Source of the DNA: Ascaris suum
Lineage: Eukaryota; Nematoda; Chromadorea; Rhabditida; Ascarididae
NCBI GenBank assembly: GCA_013433145.1
Contig: CM024174.1
Location: 5,108,336-5,172,335 of the forward strand
Reading direction: 5' to 3'
Length of the DNA: 64,000 bases
This document shows, one piece after another, positions 1-15,700 of this stretch; position 1 is the stretch's first letter; each line of letters starts with the position of its first letter. The notes under the pieces were generated by a model. The model searched no databases and had not been told where the DNA came from. It worked only from the letters and a program-made list of their open reading frames with translations. The position numbers and the translations under genes are program-made.

Positions 1-141
1 CTACAAAAATCGTCTCATATAGATCATCGTCTTTCCAATGACTTACCCAAATCGTTTCTTACTTGCTTTATTTCTACAAAAATACCTCGTCTGAAGAATC
101 CTCTAAATGCAATATTAGCAACATTCATTCAATTCATACAG

Positions 142-197
142 GTGACAGTACGAACGGCTTAGCCAACGAACGCTTTCAAATTTGTGTGGAAGGATGA
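142..197 (+). CDS. Possible last exon of a gene running in from the left edge
   Basis: After an acceptor ending in TTCATACAG there is an open stretch of 17 codons (motif GLANERFQICVEG) ending in TGA. Two bases are left over at its 5' end, so the preceding exon would have to end in phase 1. No matching upstream exon is visible in the first 140 bases, so the rest would lie outside the window. It is short and the opposite strand is also open, so it could be chance. Confidence 0.22.
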
Positions 198-1596
198 ACA
201 GCTACAGATGAGATCGCAGATGCGATCGTTTACTCAGATTTGCTTCTGTACTGAAGTTTGATATCCGCTGTATAAATTTTGCAAATTCTGTTCGATTTAT
301 TTGTCCGCAAAACTATTAGTCTTTAAAAAAAATCGGCAAAATTCATCACAGAAATTCCACATGAAATGTTCTCCACGTATAAGAGGAAAGAAAACACGAC
401 CGGAAATTAATAACGTTACAATTAACATCGACCAAATTCAAATCTGACGGTTGTAATCAGTCAGCTACTTTCTCACGTATACTTAAAAGAATAGAATCGA
501 ATTTCTGCAATAATTTTAAATGAAATAAATCTTTTCACCTGAATTTCCCGAGAAAGTCTGGTGGATTATACATTGCAGTAGCATTTTCCCAAAGGAACGA
601 CTTCTGCTTAAAAATTTTATGAGCGTGGAGATGAATAGTATATTGTGGTAAGTTATACTCTTCGCACTCTCTACTTCCCTATTTGCTTCCACATAGATAT
701 TCCGAGAAAATATTGAGTGAAAAAAGCATGTGAAGGTTTTCGGCTGCAAACGATTGAAAATATTTAAAATATTTTCATGCGAAATTACTCAAACGTTTCA
801 CTATGGCGCTAAAGGTAATTCGGCGATGTTGTACAGAAGTTAATGAGTACTATAAACAATTGTGAGTGCAATCTAGTCAAGCACTTGTCTCTTGGGATCA
901 CTAAGTTCAAAGATGCCCACTCCTTTATGTTCTACGCCCCGAAAATGATTATTTAAGTCAACTGTTCTTTAGTTTACTTAACTACTTGAGTACTTGCTTG
1001 AGTATCTTTAAATATAACTGAATTGTTCTTGAACCGAGAACATAACTGGAAAAGGGGCATCAAGTTCAATATTAAATGGAAAAGATCATATGAGATGCCA
1101 TCTGCATTGTTCACTGGATCGCCGATGTGCTAGAGAGTATTGAAGTAAACAACTAAGAGCTGTTGAGTGTATGTTGTTTTTCTGGCTAAGAGATGTGAAG
1201 GTGAGATCAAATCACAGTTGTTAGATGATCTTCACTCTCTGTCTGCCACAATTATACATGAGAGTTGGCAGCAATCTGTGAATAAATCTGCATTTGGAGT
1301 GCACTATGTTGCAACTTTAGAAATGCGCAGTTCACAGGAAATGTTTCTAAAATGATATAGATGTCTGGATAAATAAAGAAGGGTTGAATCCAAGTACCAC
1401 ACGGCAACACATCCGTTCTCTCTGTTAGTGGGTTTGACTAGGAAGAGAATTCTTTAATTGCTTTTTTATATCATTCATTAGAGAAATCGAATAACGTGCG
1501 AGAGCAAGCGAGTAGAGGAACTATTGTCTTCCTGATTTATAGGGGGCATAAATGCAGTAAAGGTGGTCGTTTTACGTGAGTATTAACGAAATATAA
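198..1596. other. Intergenic, no supported gene
   Basis: AT-rich sequence with only short open frames. None has a convincing combination of acceptor, donor and protein-like composition. I see no RNA gene or long repeat here. Confidence 0.5.
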
Positions 1597-1957
1597 TTAT
1601 TTCAGTAGAAAATATCTAAAGCAGCATAAAACGAGAACTGCACACAACAAATCTGACCAAACGATAGTTGAGATGATAAGCATTTCAGCACCGTCGGATT
1701 CCGATGAAATGAAGAAATCGGTTTTCGCGGAAAATTGTTTTCCTTAATTATGCACTATCTCGTTTAATTCAATTAAAGTTCACAGTCACTATTTTTTCGC
1801 AAGTAATGTTGCGCAATGTGTTTATCCAACCTGTATCGAGCACAATCCGTGCCAACTCAATCCCACCACATGATATCTCTGTCGCAGATATTGTGCTCCG
1901 ATAATCCAGCAAACTTGCTCTGGACGGCGCACTAGTTGCTGTCGAAAAGGTATTCAT
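1597..1957 (-). CDS. Small single-pass membrane protein, unknown
   Basis: Two exons are traced on the minus strand: 1831-1957, starting at ATG, and 1597-1742, ending in TAA. Both junctions are phase 1 and together give about 90 residues. The first half is rich in Ser, Thr and Ala. The second exon carries one strong hydrophobic segment, from about MLIISTIVWSDLL to VLCCFRYFLLK, close to the C-terminus. A pyrimidine-containing acceptor (GATTTGCAG) lies about 25 bases upstream of the ATG and could take a spliced leader. The internal acceptor (AATTAAG) is weak. Its N-terminal style resembles the first exon of the membrane-protein gene at 22.8-25.05 kb, but I see no clear homology. Function unknown. 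Confidence 0.42.
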
Positions 1958-3061
1958 ACCACTCCCTTTCAACTAAGCTGCAAATCTTTTAAATGCAGAA
2001 CTTACAGCGAAGTGGCTTGGCAATTTTCGCCACAATTGGCGAAAACTGCCCGATACATCAAAGGAAGTGGGCAACTGCGATGCTATCAGTTCACATTTGA
2101 AATTTGTATTAGTCAGTACTCATTTAAGAAATGTTTCTTTCATAACCTCAAACTTAACGAACGCTGTTGGATGGCGGTAAATTTGAATTCGCTCGCTTGG
2201 CTCAGTGGTCTACAATTTGAGTAAGACTTTACAATATTCCATCAACGATGTTCAACTTTTTATCTTTTCGTGATTTTGATCATTTGATTGCGATCAAAGT
2301 TTTTTGCAGAAATAAGCAAATCTCCTCAAGATTTTCCCATTTAAAAATAATACAGTTTCATCAGCGACTAACTGCTTTGCACTTTACTGAGTTCTTTCGC
2401 ACTCAAAACAAAGGATTTTAATTTTTTTAAAATGGTATCTAAAGGAATAGAAATCAGCGCTTTTTGAAAAGTCTTTTGTAGGTGGTGAAGAATTCTTGAT
2501 CTCAATGTGTCATTAACCAAACGCACTATGTGAGATGTGTGAAATGAACGCGTCGAAATTTCTGGATTTATGCTCACTCACGCAAGAATGAAATCCTTCC
2601 ACTGTGTGCGATGGAAGTTTGGTCTTTCGTTGAACTTCCGGTGAAAAAAATCAAAATCTATCACGAGACCAATTTTTTTCTCCTTCCATTCATTGAAAAA
2701 AAAGGAACCTTGCATTACACAATCATCCATCCGTATTACTCCTAAACGTTCAGCGGACATATATCTATACGTGTCACCTGCACGATGCACGTATGTCATT
2801 AAAATACTTTCGCATCCAAAGCACACAAGAGAATACTCTTTAAAAGAGGCGAAAAATAATGGCGAAAAAATAAAGTGGAAAAGGGCTCAATCTTCATCTT
2901 TATGATGGGCATTTAAACCACAACGCTAAACAAATGTTTTTTTTTAAAACCAGGCTGATATAGTTAATGCAAAGAGGCTTTTATTCAGAAGTTTCTGCTG
3001 TAAGAGGGGTTCCTCCGATTTGTTCCATATGCTTATTAGCTGACAACAAGTTCACAGTGCT
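1958..3061. other. Intergenic, no supported gene
   Basis: AT-rich. Minus-strand open frames between 2370 and 2830 lack matching splice sites and have no recognisable domain, so I do not call them. Confidence 0.4.
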
Positions 3062-3171
3062 CTAATAATCAGCGCAACAGTGTTGACGAGCGCTCGAAAT
3101 CCCATCTAAGCGAGATTTTATGGGTTCAGTGCTCAAATGTTTTGTCACCACCACTGTTCCACTACAGGGAT
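3062..3171 (-). CDS. Possible terminal exon, unknown protein
   Basis: A strong acceptor (AGTTTTCAG) is followed by 35 open codons and TAG. The peptide runs from PCSGTVVVTKHLSTEP to SSARQHCCADY. Two leading bases mean the upstream exon must end in phase 1. I could not find that exon with confidence. A candidate first exon near 4270-4360 on the same strand ends in phase 0 and does not fit. The call rests only on the splice acceptor and balanced composition. Confidence 0.3.
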
Positions 3172-3559
3172 CTGAAAACTTTTTCTTAGTGGTTTTTTGT
3201 TTGGTTTCACTTTAAAGTATTTGGAGGGTAAACGAGTTCATTTAAACGTTCAATTGCAGATTTGATCATATTGAAATCTGCTGCTTGAATTTGCTCATCT
3301 CATAATATGTTGATCAGTTACTCTCATAACAACAGTTTCATATTGCCAACTCACTTCTGTTATTGCTTAGCAATTTTTGATCACAATTTCTTATTTAATT
3401 TCATTTTTTATTACTATAATATAAACAAAAGTCATCGAATGTCGTCATTTTGGGGCATTATTACAACTGAGATTTTTCCTAATCTTCATTGATATTTTTA
3501 ATCAAAAAAGTTTTCAAAATGAGCTTTTCCATCTATACATTTAAATTCGCGACTTTCAG

Positions 3560-3757
3560 AAAGCAAAAGTGGTCCAGTCTGTTACAAAAAAGTGTTGAAA
3601 CCACAATAGCACAAATTCCGCCTGAACAGTTGCCACTGGATAGAATTTGGGAACACAACGCAAACGGCTATTTTGGAGTTTTGGGAAAATATAACGCGAA
3701 AAAAAAGAGTCAGCTGTTTTTTCGCCAACTAATTCGTAATCGCACTTCTCTACATAG
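3560..3757 (+). CDS. Possible internal exon, unknown basic protein
   Basis: An acceptor (GACTTTCAG) and a donor (CATAG before GTGGTG) enclose 65 open codons with one base left at the start and two at the end. The peptide is basic and not repetitive (motifs IPPEQLPLDRIWEHN and SQLFFRQLIRNRTSLH). I do not recognise the protein and found no neighbouring exon in phase. The frame stays open to 3830, so it could also be a chance open frame. Confidence 0.3.
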
Positions 3758-6060
<2,303 letters not shown>

Positions 6061-6231
6061 GCCTTTTACAGTTTCTATAATGATAAATACTCTATTTATT
6101 TTAGGGCCGCTAGTGCTCCGATAAATTTTTGTGTCAGGCAGACAATTCCAACTGATAATGATAAAGAAGTGGAGTATTTTTTTAAAAATATTATCACTAC
6201 TATTCGTTTGTTCACTGTCGATGATTTTTAG

Positions 6232-8075
<1,844 letters not shown>

Positions 8076-8530
8076 GCACGATATTCATCATTGTAACATC
8101 TCGGTTTCACTTCGTTTTGAAATTTATAATTTCATATACATATTTCATCAGCCGCAATTGCGATCTCTAGTATGGAATAGAAATGCTCTGTCAATTAAAA
8201 AATCATCAGATTTCATGCATTGCAAACTTTGAACATTTCGGCCAAAAGTTGATAAATTCTCATATTTCATTTGCGTATTGAGTAGCAAAACTTCTAAAAT
8301 AGTTGCATAAATATTAAGTATTCATAGTTCGGTCGGAAGTTATCCTTCAAAAAACTGTTCGTGTTGGGCACAGATAAAATAGTTTTTCTCCGCAATTCTC
8401 ATTCATTTTTGTTCTTCACTCCTGAAATATTCGCATTGTTGAAGTCGTATTATGCGTTATTTTTTCACTTCATCATTTTCCCATCTGTGAGCAGTTTACA
8501 GCATTTGGAGTAATTCAGCAACGTTTGCCT

Positions 8531-8590
8531 AATTAGTTAATTACTGAGCCTATTGCTACCTCTATCTAATTAATTAGTGAGCATATTGCT
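8531..8590. repeat. Imperfect tandem duplication
   Basis: Two copies of a unit like AATTAGTTAATTACTGAGC...TATTGCT lie next to each other, separated by about 10 bases. Confidence 0.7.
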
Positions 8591-8903
8591 TTAGAAAAAA
8601 TTTGGCGTTATTAAGGCAGTGTGAGGTAATCACTCAAATAAGGCGAGTGAAAGAGAATTGATAAAGCACTCGTTGTAATTGTTTTACGGGTGCAAATGCG
8701 ATTTTTGTGTGCTAATTTTTTCCTCAAATATGTGATATTCTTATATATATTACAATGTTTCAAGCTGAATGAATCTTATTTGCGAGGGCCATTTGTCGCT
8801 TTTTAGAACTGATTGTTTCGTTCTTGCTCTTGACAGGTAAACAAGTTTCGTGCAATTTGAATATGGTTTTTGAAACTTTGACAATAGGATAGAATATGAA
8901 ACT

Positions 8904-9512
8904 CTACAAAGAACAGCAAGCACTTTCTAAGCCTTCATCTTCTGCGCGGAGCATGCGGAACTTCGAACATCCTCGCCTCAAGAGGGAATTTTAAGAGCGA
9001 AAACCTTCCCCCCCCCCCCCCCCCCCCCCACACTCCTCCTCCCCTCCGAGCAGGATATAATTTAACACGTCACCCTGCAAGCACCCACTAAGTGAAGCCC
9101 TCTTCGGTACACTAAATGCAGTGTATGGGACAATTCAGTGCAGTTGTCGTCTTGTCAAATTAGAGATACTACCATCAACCACTACTATTTCCATGGTTTG
9201 CTTTTCATCAATGTCTCTCTATATACCATCTGCGCGTACGTCGTTCGTTTTATTTCTCATATATTAGAAATATTCCATAAGCGTGGCCTTCAAGTCACAT
9301 TGCCATCTACAGTCGCCTCGTGGCCTATTATAATTTGAATGAAACTTGTTACACCGGTATTATTTATCTCTGCACTTCGTTCACCTAAGATTATTCATGT
9401 TACACCTATATTACCTAAACATAGTCGAATGCCGCCTTAACTTCTTCGTGGACGTCTCGCAGCCCGAAACCTTGAGATGATTTAAAAATATCGTCACAGG
9501 AAAATCAGGCAT
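8904..9512 (-). CDS. Small two-exon gene candidate, unknown
   Basis: The first exon is 9415-9512, starting at ATG (MPDFPVTIFLNHLKVSG...). It ends in phase 2 at a TTTAG/GTAATA donor. A second exon at 8904-8976 begins after a pyrimidine-rich acceptor (CCCTCTTGAG), accepts phase 2 and ends in TAG, giving about 56 residues in all. An AG acceptor three bases before the ATG could take a spliced leader. The product is basic, then Cys- and Glu-containing, and matches nothing I know. An overlapping plus-strand open frame at 8896-8994 is an alternative reading of the second exon. The intron would contain the poly-C tract. Confidence 0.28.
9008..9029. repeat. Poly-C tract, 22 bp
   Basis: An uninterrupted C run followed by a C-rich stretch. 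Confidence 0.95.
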
Positions 9513-10239
9513 GTACTAAGCTCTCATTTGTGCACTTGAGCCTCCATAGCATTGTATGATGATGTGATTGTTGTGCTATGTGGTGGTTTTTGCACTTGTC
9601 GTTCGGAGCAAATATTGACTGAAAAGTGATGACATTCATTCGGTCAACATGAGAGATTTTTTGTGCTCGGTGAGATGTTATTTCCGAAAATATTGATGAA
9701 AAAATTCAAGATGAGGCAAAAAATTGTGTGGAAAACAAATTGATATTTCATAAAAACGAAAGAAAATTCATTTCTCACGATTTGCCTCTTGTCCTAGTTC
9801 GTTGGTTTTTAGACAGCCGAACCAATAGCATTACGATGAAGAGTAATATCAACAGCGTTTACTTTTCCTCAAAACTATATTAAGAAGTAGGACGCACTGA
9901 AGGTTCTCTTTGTTCGAGCCATTCAGAAGTGTTGAGCTCTTTAGTATCGTATTCTTGAAACAAAAAGCACAGACGCAAGCATTAAATTTTCAATTTTGTT
10001 AATAAAAACTGAGTAACTTGACATGGTTTATCGCTACAAGTTGCGGGATACAAAGGTTTCGGTGCTGAATTTGTGAGAATCAAACAATCAATTCAAGAAA
10101 TTTATAAAAATAAGACACTCACTTAGGTATAATATTCGAATTTATATAAGTGGATCAGTGATTTCAAATTATAATATTGATAGTTGAAGTAAAACTATCG
10201 CATGGATTTAACAATAACTGAACTCGTTGTCGGACTAAT

Positions 10240-10640
10240 GAATAGTGGGCTCACTTGTCAGCTTATCGGAGAGAGTGTCCGATGTCTCAGTCGTCGAGCC
10301 TTGTTGGGGTTTTGCGGAGAGGGCCCGATAGCGCAGTTGGATTCTGGCAGAGAGGGCCTGATGGGCGTCGTCGAAGGAGTCAGAAGATGATGATGAATAA
10401 GTCAGAAGATGATGATGAATCGGGTTGTCGTAGAGCAGCCATTTATAGCCAAAGGTGTGATTTCTGTCGGAGATTGCGATGTTTTCAGACGGCTCTAAAA
10501 GCCTTGGGCGCCTGTGAGATGCTCGGCGGAGATATCTTATGAAAGAAGCGAGAACCTTTTGTAGTGAGTCATACTTCCGGCGAGTTGGCTGCACCAATTT
10601 CGAATGATCAACGTTTGCTTCGCGTTAACGCGACACTCGT
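10240..10640. other. G+C-rich island in AT-rich spacer
   Basis: This block is clearly richer in G+C than the flanks and stays open for about 120 codons on the minus strand (10235-10597). It has near-repeated GGGCCCGATAGCGCAG / GAGGGCCTGATGGGCG phrases, so both strands look semi-repetitive. It may be a non-autonomous mobile element or a diverged exon. I found neither terminal repeats nor splice sites that settle it. Confidence 0.35.
10379..10420. repeat. Two direct copies of a 20-bp unit
   Basis: GTCAGAAGATGATGATGAAT occurs at 10379-10398 and again at 10401-10420, within the G+C-rich island. Confidence 0.85.
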
Positions 10641-11096
10641 CAACGATAAACACGTAACGCTTATATGGGCTAAAAAGAGAAATTTCGGCATTAAATAATC
10701 AGCAGACAAATGTACATGAATAGTGGACACAGTGTTCGTTCTTGAGAGAGTTTCAAGTGACAAAGAATGGAAATTTCTAAAATATTTCGTATTTCTCTGC
10801 TTTCAGTCCGTCAATAAATTTTAATCTGAATGCAAATATAAATGAATGAAAAAAACGTTTAAGTTGGTACGAATATTCTGATATTTAAACGATTGTATTT
10901 AATTAACTGAAGATAAATAAATTTATTCGTGGCATTGATTTTTGGATATGCGATCGCGCTACGCTTTCTACTGTCTTCTCAATGATTACAGCATCTGATA
11001 AGCTTGTGATAAGCATTATATGTAGCTGCTGCTTGGCGATGCACTTTCCCACTCGCTTTATTTACATAATAATATGAAGAAAGGTATCAAACCGCA

Positions 11097-11237
11097 TCAC
11101 TCATGTTTCACATATTCACGTACCGCCTTCAAGGAGTTTTTAGTGCGACTGGAGAGAGAATCGCTGTTGCTCACGAAGGCCTCAATGCTCGGCACAGTGT
11201 GCGTTCGGTTCGGCGACGTGGTGGGTGATGACAGCAT
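11097..11237 (-). CDS. Short open frame, Ser/Thr-rich, doubtful
   Basis: It starts at ATG and encodes 46 residues rich in Ser and Thr (MLSSPTTSPNRTHTVPSIEA...). The sequence is more G+C-rich than its surroundings. The plus strand is also open across the same bases (11074-11361), so the true strand is uncertain. No splice link to neighbouring minus-strand pieces was found. Confidence 0.22.
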   Translation of the reverse strand: MLSSPTTSPNRTHTVPSIEAFVSNSDSLSSRTKNSLKAVREYVKHE

Positions 11238-11762
11238 TCACCCGCTTGTGGTGACCTTTGTACCGTTCGCAGCGTTTTCACTTATTGTTATCTCTTCATC
11301 GAACTCATTTTTCGAAACTTCCCTTGTAACGCTAATATTACTCTCAATATTAAGACAGTAACTGCAACATCAGCACTCTAAAAAGTTTATTTATTGCGTT
11401 GTATTACGATGTCTTATATATATTTTGTTGTCTAATCGAATCGACTGTTGTTACAATTGGTTTCATTCGCACAATTTATTGTTAATAGTAAACAAATGCA
11501 AGCGAAATTATTTTATTAGCGAAACGCAGTGTTCTAATATTGGGCATAGATGCAATTCGGCGGAGTCAATTTGGAAAGTCACTAATAATCAGATTCCGGG
11601 GAAAAGTGATACGTAGTATAGTGTGGCTTACCTTGAAGACGTTCAAAACACGATATGCTATAATACGTTCACTAGCGTTCTTTCTTTAAGGCTTCATCGT
11701 TTCTACTTGGCCGCATTAAACTGCAGATACAGTTGGAATAACCTGAAGGCAGAAGTATTGTT

Positions 11763-12006
11763 TCAGGCACTAAGTAGATAGATATGTCCTAAACGCTCTG
11801 TTGGATCTATAGTGCTATTAACTTGAGCAACTAACGAAGCGAACGATGGATAGAGAAAGGGCACTGGAAACAGCAACTCTCGACTCGGAAATTTCGATGT
11901 CGATTGCAGCAACAGACGAAACTCGGGATATTGTATGGCTTGTTCAACTCTCTTTTTTAGAGCTTCAGTCCTATATTTCAATTTTCTGCAGTACTGCACT
12001 TTACAG
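11763..12006 (-). CDS. Possible terminal exon, unknown
   Basis: After an AGTTTTAG acceptor there are 80 open codons ending in TGA (motifs YRTEALKKRVEQAIQYPEF and LLFPVPFLYPSFASLVAQ). It accepts phase 2, the same phase in which the exon at 12252-12295 ends, so it could be an alternative last exon of that fragment. I do not recognise the sequence. Confidence 0.3.
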
Positions 12007-12087
12007 CTAAAACTTTCATAGTTTGATGCCAAAATACAAAAGTTTGTACTTCTCTCTTCTCCTTGGGTGTCCTAAACCAAAAGAGCC

Positions 12088-12295
12088 TTATTCGTCGCCA
12101 GGGAACAGTGAACCACCGAATATGTCGTAAAAGACAAACGAAAGCTGTCCGGTGTAGCTTAGCATTTCATAAGGTCCAACCATGAAGCTGTGAAACCTGG
12201 AAACAAAAACAACAATCACATAAAGGGAGCCGCAGCCTCATTCCTTTCAACCTTGTTTCTTTTGGCCGTAGTCGTATGAGTTCTCTTGATCGTAT
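12088..12295 (-). CDS. 3' end of an unknown minus-strand gene, two exons
   Basis: Exon 12252-12295 (phase 0 in, phase 2 out) joins exon 12088-12196 (TAA) to give about 50 residues, running from IRSRELIRLRPKETR to SFVFYDIFGGSLFPGDE. Acceptors TTTACAG and GTTTCCAG are good. The upstream part is missing. Any 5' exons would overlap the start of the plus-strand transporter gene, so this is either a nested or overlapping gene or a fragment. The aromatic-rich end looks like a folded domain, but I cannot name it. Confidence 0.42.
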
Positions 12296-12772
12296 CTGTA
12301 AATATTTACCCTCATCAAGTCACTTTTTGGCTCAATTTCTATCTTTTGGCATGCAATTTTTTTCCGCTAGGTCAGTCTCATTCCCAAAAAATAAGTTTAA
12401 ACAGCGGCACTTCGCTGTTGGTTCAGCTGTTCTGTTTTGAAATGTCCTGTTCTCTTCTATCTAATTAAATTGTTTTTTTTCTTTTTTTTTGATGATGCGG
12501 ATTCGGACCACAGCAGAGTGCTTGATCAGGACGATGTCACTGCCGTCGAGTCGAGACGCCTAATTAATCAGCCTCTAATGATGGGATCATTCATTGCCAT
12601 AAATGCTATAGCCGCAAAGTTTCAATGAAGGCTCTCATGCATTGGAATGAGGCGGATGCTCGTTCCAGTGAGCGTGCTTTCATTTGGAATGCGTGAAGTA
12701 GAACGAAGTAGAACTTGAGATTACAAAGGTGAAGGTAGCTGAAAATCCTCTCCAATGCTATTAAAATTTCAG

Positions 12773-15700
12773 CTGAGGCATCGGCAACTTCATCAACCAA
12801 CGTTCGCTGGAGAAATCAGCAACCCGGCTGTTATTGATGGCAGAATCAATGAATTGTGCTGTTTTGGATCAGAAGTACCAAAAAACTTTTGCCAAAGGTA
12901 TGTTATGATGACTTATTTTGTTGAACTCTCGTCAGCAAGGGGGAAACGTCTGAAACGGCATTAATACGTTTTGTGATTTCAAACATTTGGTACTTTTGCC
13001 AGAAACGACCTAGCTTTCATGTCCAAAATTTCTCTGTATTGAGTTTTTTTTTTGCTAATTTATCAGCACTTAGCCGAATCTTCGAAATGTTTCATTAAGC
13101 CCGATATTATATGGCGCTAAATGTTTTTGGTTATACTTCTTCTATATAATAGGACCGTAGCAGTTGAAAGCTGCCGTTTGCGAAACGTCTGGTCGAGGTG
13201 ACTTGAACTGGGAATTGCGAATTAATGACGAGTTTCGGTAACTTGTAATATATTACATGCGGCGTAATGCATCAAATGAAATGCTATAATAAAGTCCCCT
13301 TATTTCCATCTTTAAAGTGAAAAGAAATGAATTATTTCCAGAATGATGTAAAATTTTATATTCTACCGTTTTAATGCGTCCAGGTTGGGGAAGAAATAAT
13401 TCGTTTTCCTAGTACATTATGAAACGTATTACACTAGGGGTTTTACCCAGACCGTTACGGTAGATATTTTGGCCGCTGACGTTATTTGTTTTTTCATGTG
13501 GAAAATAGGAAGTGAAAAGATATTAACCGCTAATGAATTCCTTTAAAGAACGTGCATGGCTTCAATTGCAGTTCGTATGGAAATATAAACGCTTGAATAA
13601 AATCCCCTCTTTCTATATGAAGACATTTGTTTCAGTTTTATTGCAGACATTCTAGAGTGAACGTCGAGCCGGTGATATTCCTTTTTGCAACTGCGTTTGG
13701 TTTAACAACAACAATGCAGCCATTATTTCTGTATTGGGCGAGGTGCATTGAAATCTTCACTTATTACAAAAATGTACGTTTTTTTTTGTTTCACGAGTTT
13801 AGCGGCCGGCTTTATTTCAAGCTTTAGAAACTTACTTCGAGTCTCGCTGCAGAGGGAGATCAAGCCCAATCGCCTCGACCTCAAAACATTTACCAACCAT
13901 TCTGCACCTATAAAGAGGTTAGTAGATGATTCTTCGTAGTAAATTCATTTTTTACATTACATTTCCAACCACAAATAAAGTTTGACATGATAATCATGTG
14001 TGGTAAACCTGCGTATAACCAAAAAGGGTAAATTGGAATAGGTTGGAATGTGATCGTGGTTCTCTTGTTATCCTCATCATTTGCTTTATTCATTTGTTAT
14101 TCTTGTATCTCAGATTATCTCCTGTCTTAATATTATTGGAATTGAGTTATGTATCAGACTTAACTCATCGCAGTTAACTTATTTATTGAGCTCACCTTTA
14201 ATGTGTTGGACTTGTTGAGCGTTTTCAAACAAATCACTCTTCACACTAATAAAAGCGTTCATTTCTACAGTTCACTGCCCTCAACGTTCATAACGTGTCG
14301 GATCTGTGTGCTCATTTATCCTATGAAAATAGCACCTTTTATCTGGATATTGTTGAGAAGGATATTTCAACAACGAAAATATTCCTCCAAATTGCTAACG
14401 GAGTGCCGACTCTCCTAACAGTACCAATCATCGGAGCTTGGTCAGATGGAAGTGGAGGTATTATCTAAATACACTGTTATCTTCAATTCTTTTTGCCAGT
14501 GAATGTCCACTTTGTACAGATGGTATTCGATGCAAGCTTAAACAAAGCTCTAAATTGGATCAGCTCTAACCTATACTTTATCAGTACTACAATTTTTGGT
14601 TCAATGACAAATTAGCCTGTGACAGGAACCAGCGAAAAAGACTGGGCTTTCGTTGAAATGGCCTAGTTTTTGCTGGAACACCGGCAAATTTTACCAACTG
14701 CACCGTTCATTTATACTTTAGATTGCGTAGTACGATGAAGTCATACGTGTGCAATCTTTCATATGAATACTCAGTAGACAGGGAGCGGCTCGATGCGGAA
14801 TAACCCTTATTTTCTGATGTTCTGAAATGTTGGCGAGAGGTAAGTTTTTTTAGGAAGACGTCGACCGTTATTGTTAAGCCTCTTTGGTCTGTTCATTTAC
14901 ACATTGTTGCAACTGGGCAGTACGTTATCGTATAAATGGATCAGTGTATATTATGCGCTGTATGCGGCGGAGATTTTTATTGGATTCACTGGTGGAATTG
15001 CATCATTATTTATGGCTTCATTTGCGATCGTCACTGATGATTGCAGACATCAAATGTTGCCGGTTGCTTTTCTAATTATTTTTTTTTTCTGCTTTGAAAA
15101 TTTTGAATGTGCACAAGTCGAAATTTTACGGGAAGAAGATAAGAAGAATGAGTGATGTCTAATAACCCATTTTCTTAACTCACTTATGAGAGAAGCATTG
15201 TTCATTGAGGACTATGGTATCTTCCAGCAAACTTCAGGGTGGGCTATATTTCAGTGTTGACCTTCTCCGATGGACGCATTTCTTTCTATGTTTCAAACCT
15301 TTTATGAAAGTGTTGTTTGAAAGTGTACATTAATCGGCATTTTCGGCAATAATAGGTTTTTAACTGCATCAACCTATCGTTAAGGTCGTTGGGTGGTTTC
15401 ATTTGTTTGGTGAAGGGGCTAGAGGTAAAAGTAAAAAAAGAAGCTCAACGGTTTTTTCTTCCTGTTTTTGTTGATCCGTTAATTCTAAGTTTGTACGTTC
15501 TTACTGCATTGTATTACTGTTCACATTTAGGCCTACGATCATGAGTTGAACATCTCCAAATGGTATAATTATAGTTGTGTCCAGCCAGACACATGTCCAC
15601 ATATGGAAGCCAATTTACGGCAGTCGCTATGGTATCCAGAATTGATAATTCAAAAGGAAGGAGTTCTTATTACAAACAGAGAGATGAAATTTTGTGGTTT

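Noticed and set aside
2368..2826. Two adjacent minus-strand frames of 69 and 82 codons
   Set aside because: No usable splice pairing and no recognisable protein features.
10310..10345. tRNA-like A box (TAGCGCAGTTGG)
   Set aside because: No B box at the right distance and no cloverleaf; at most a tRNA-derived repeat.
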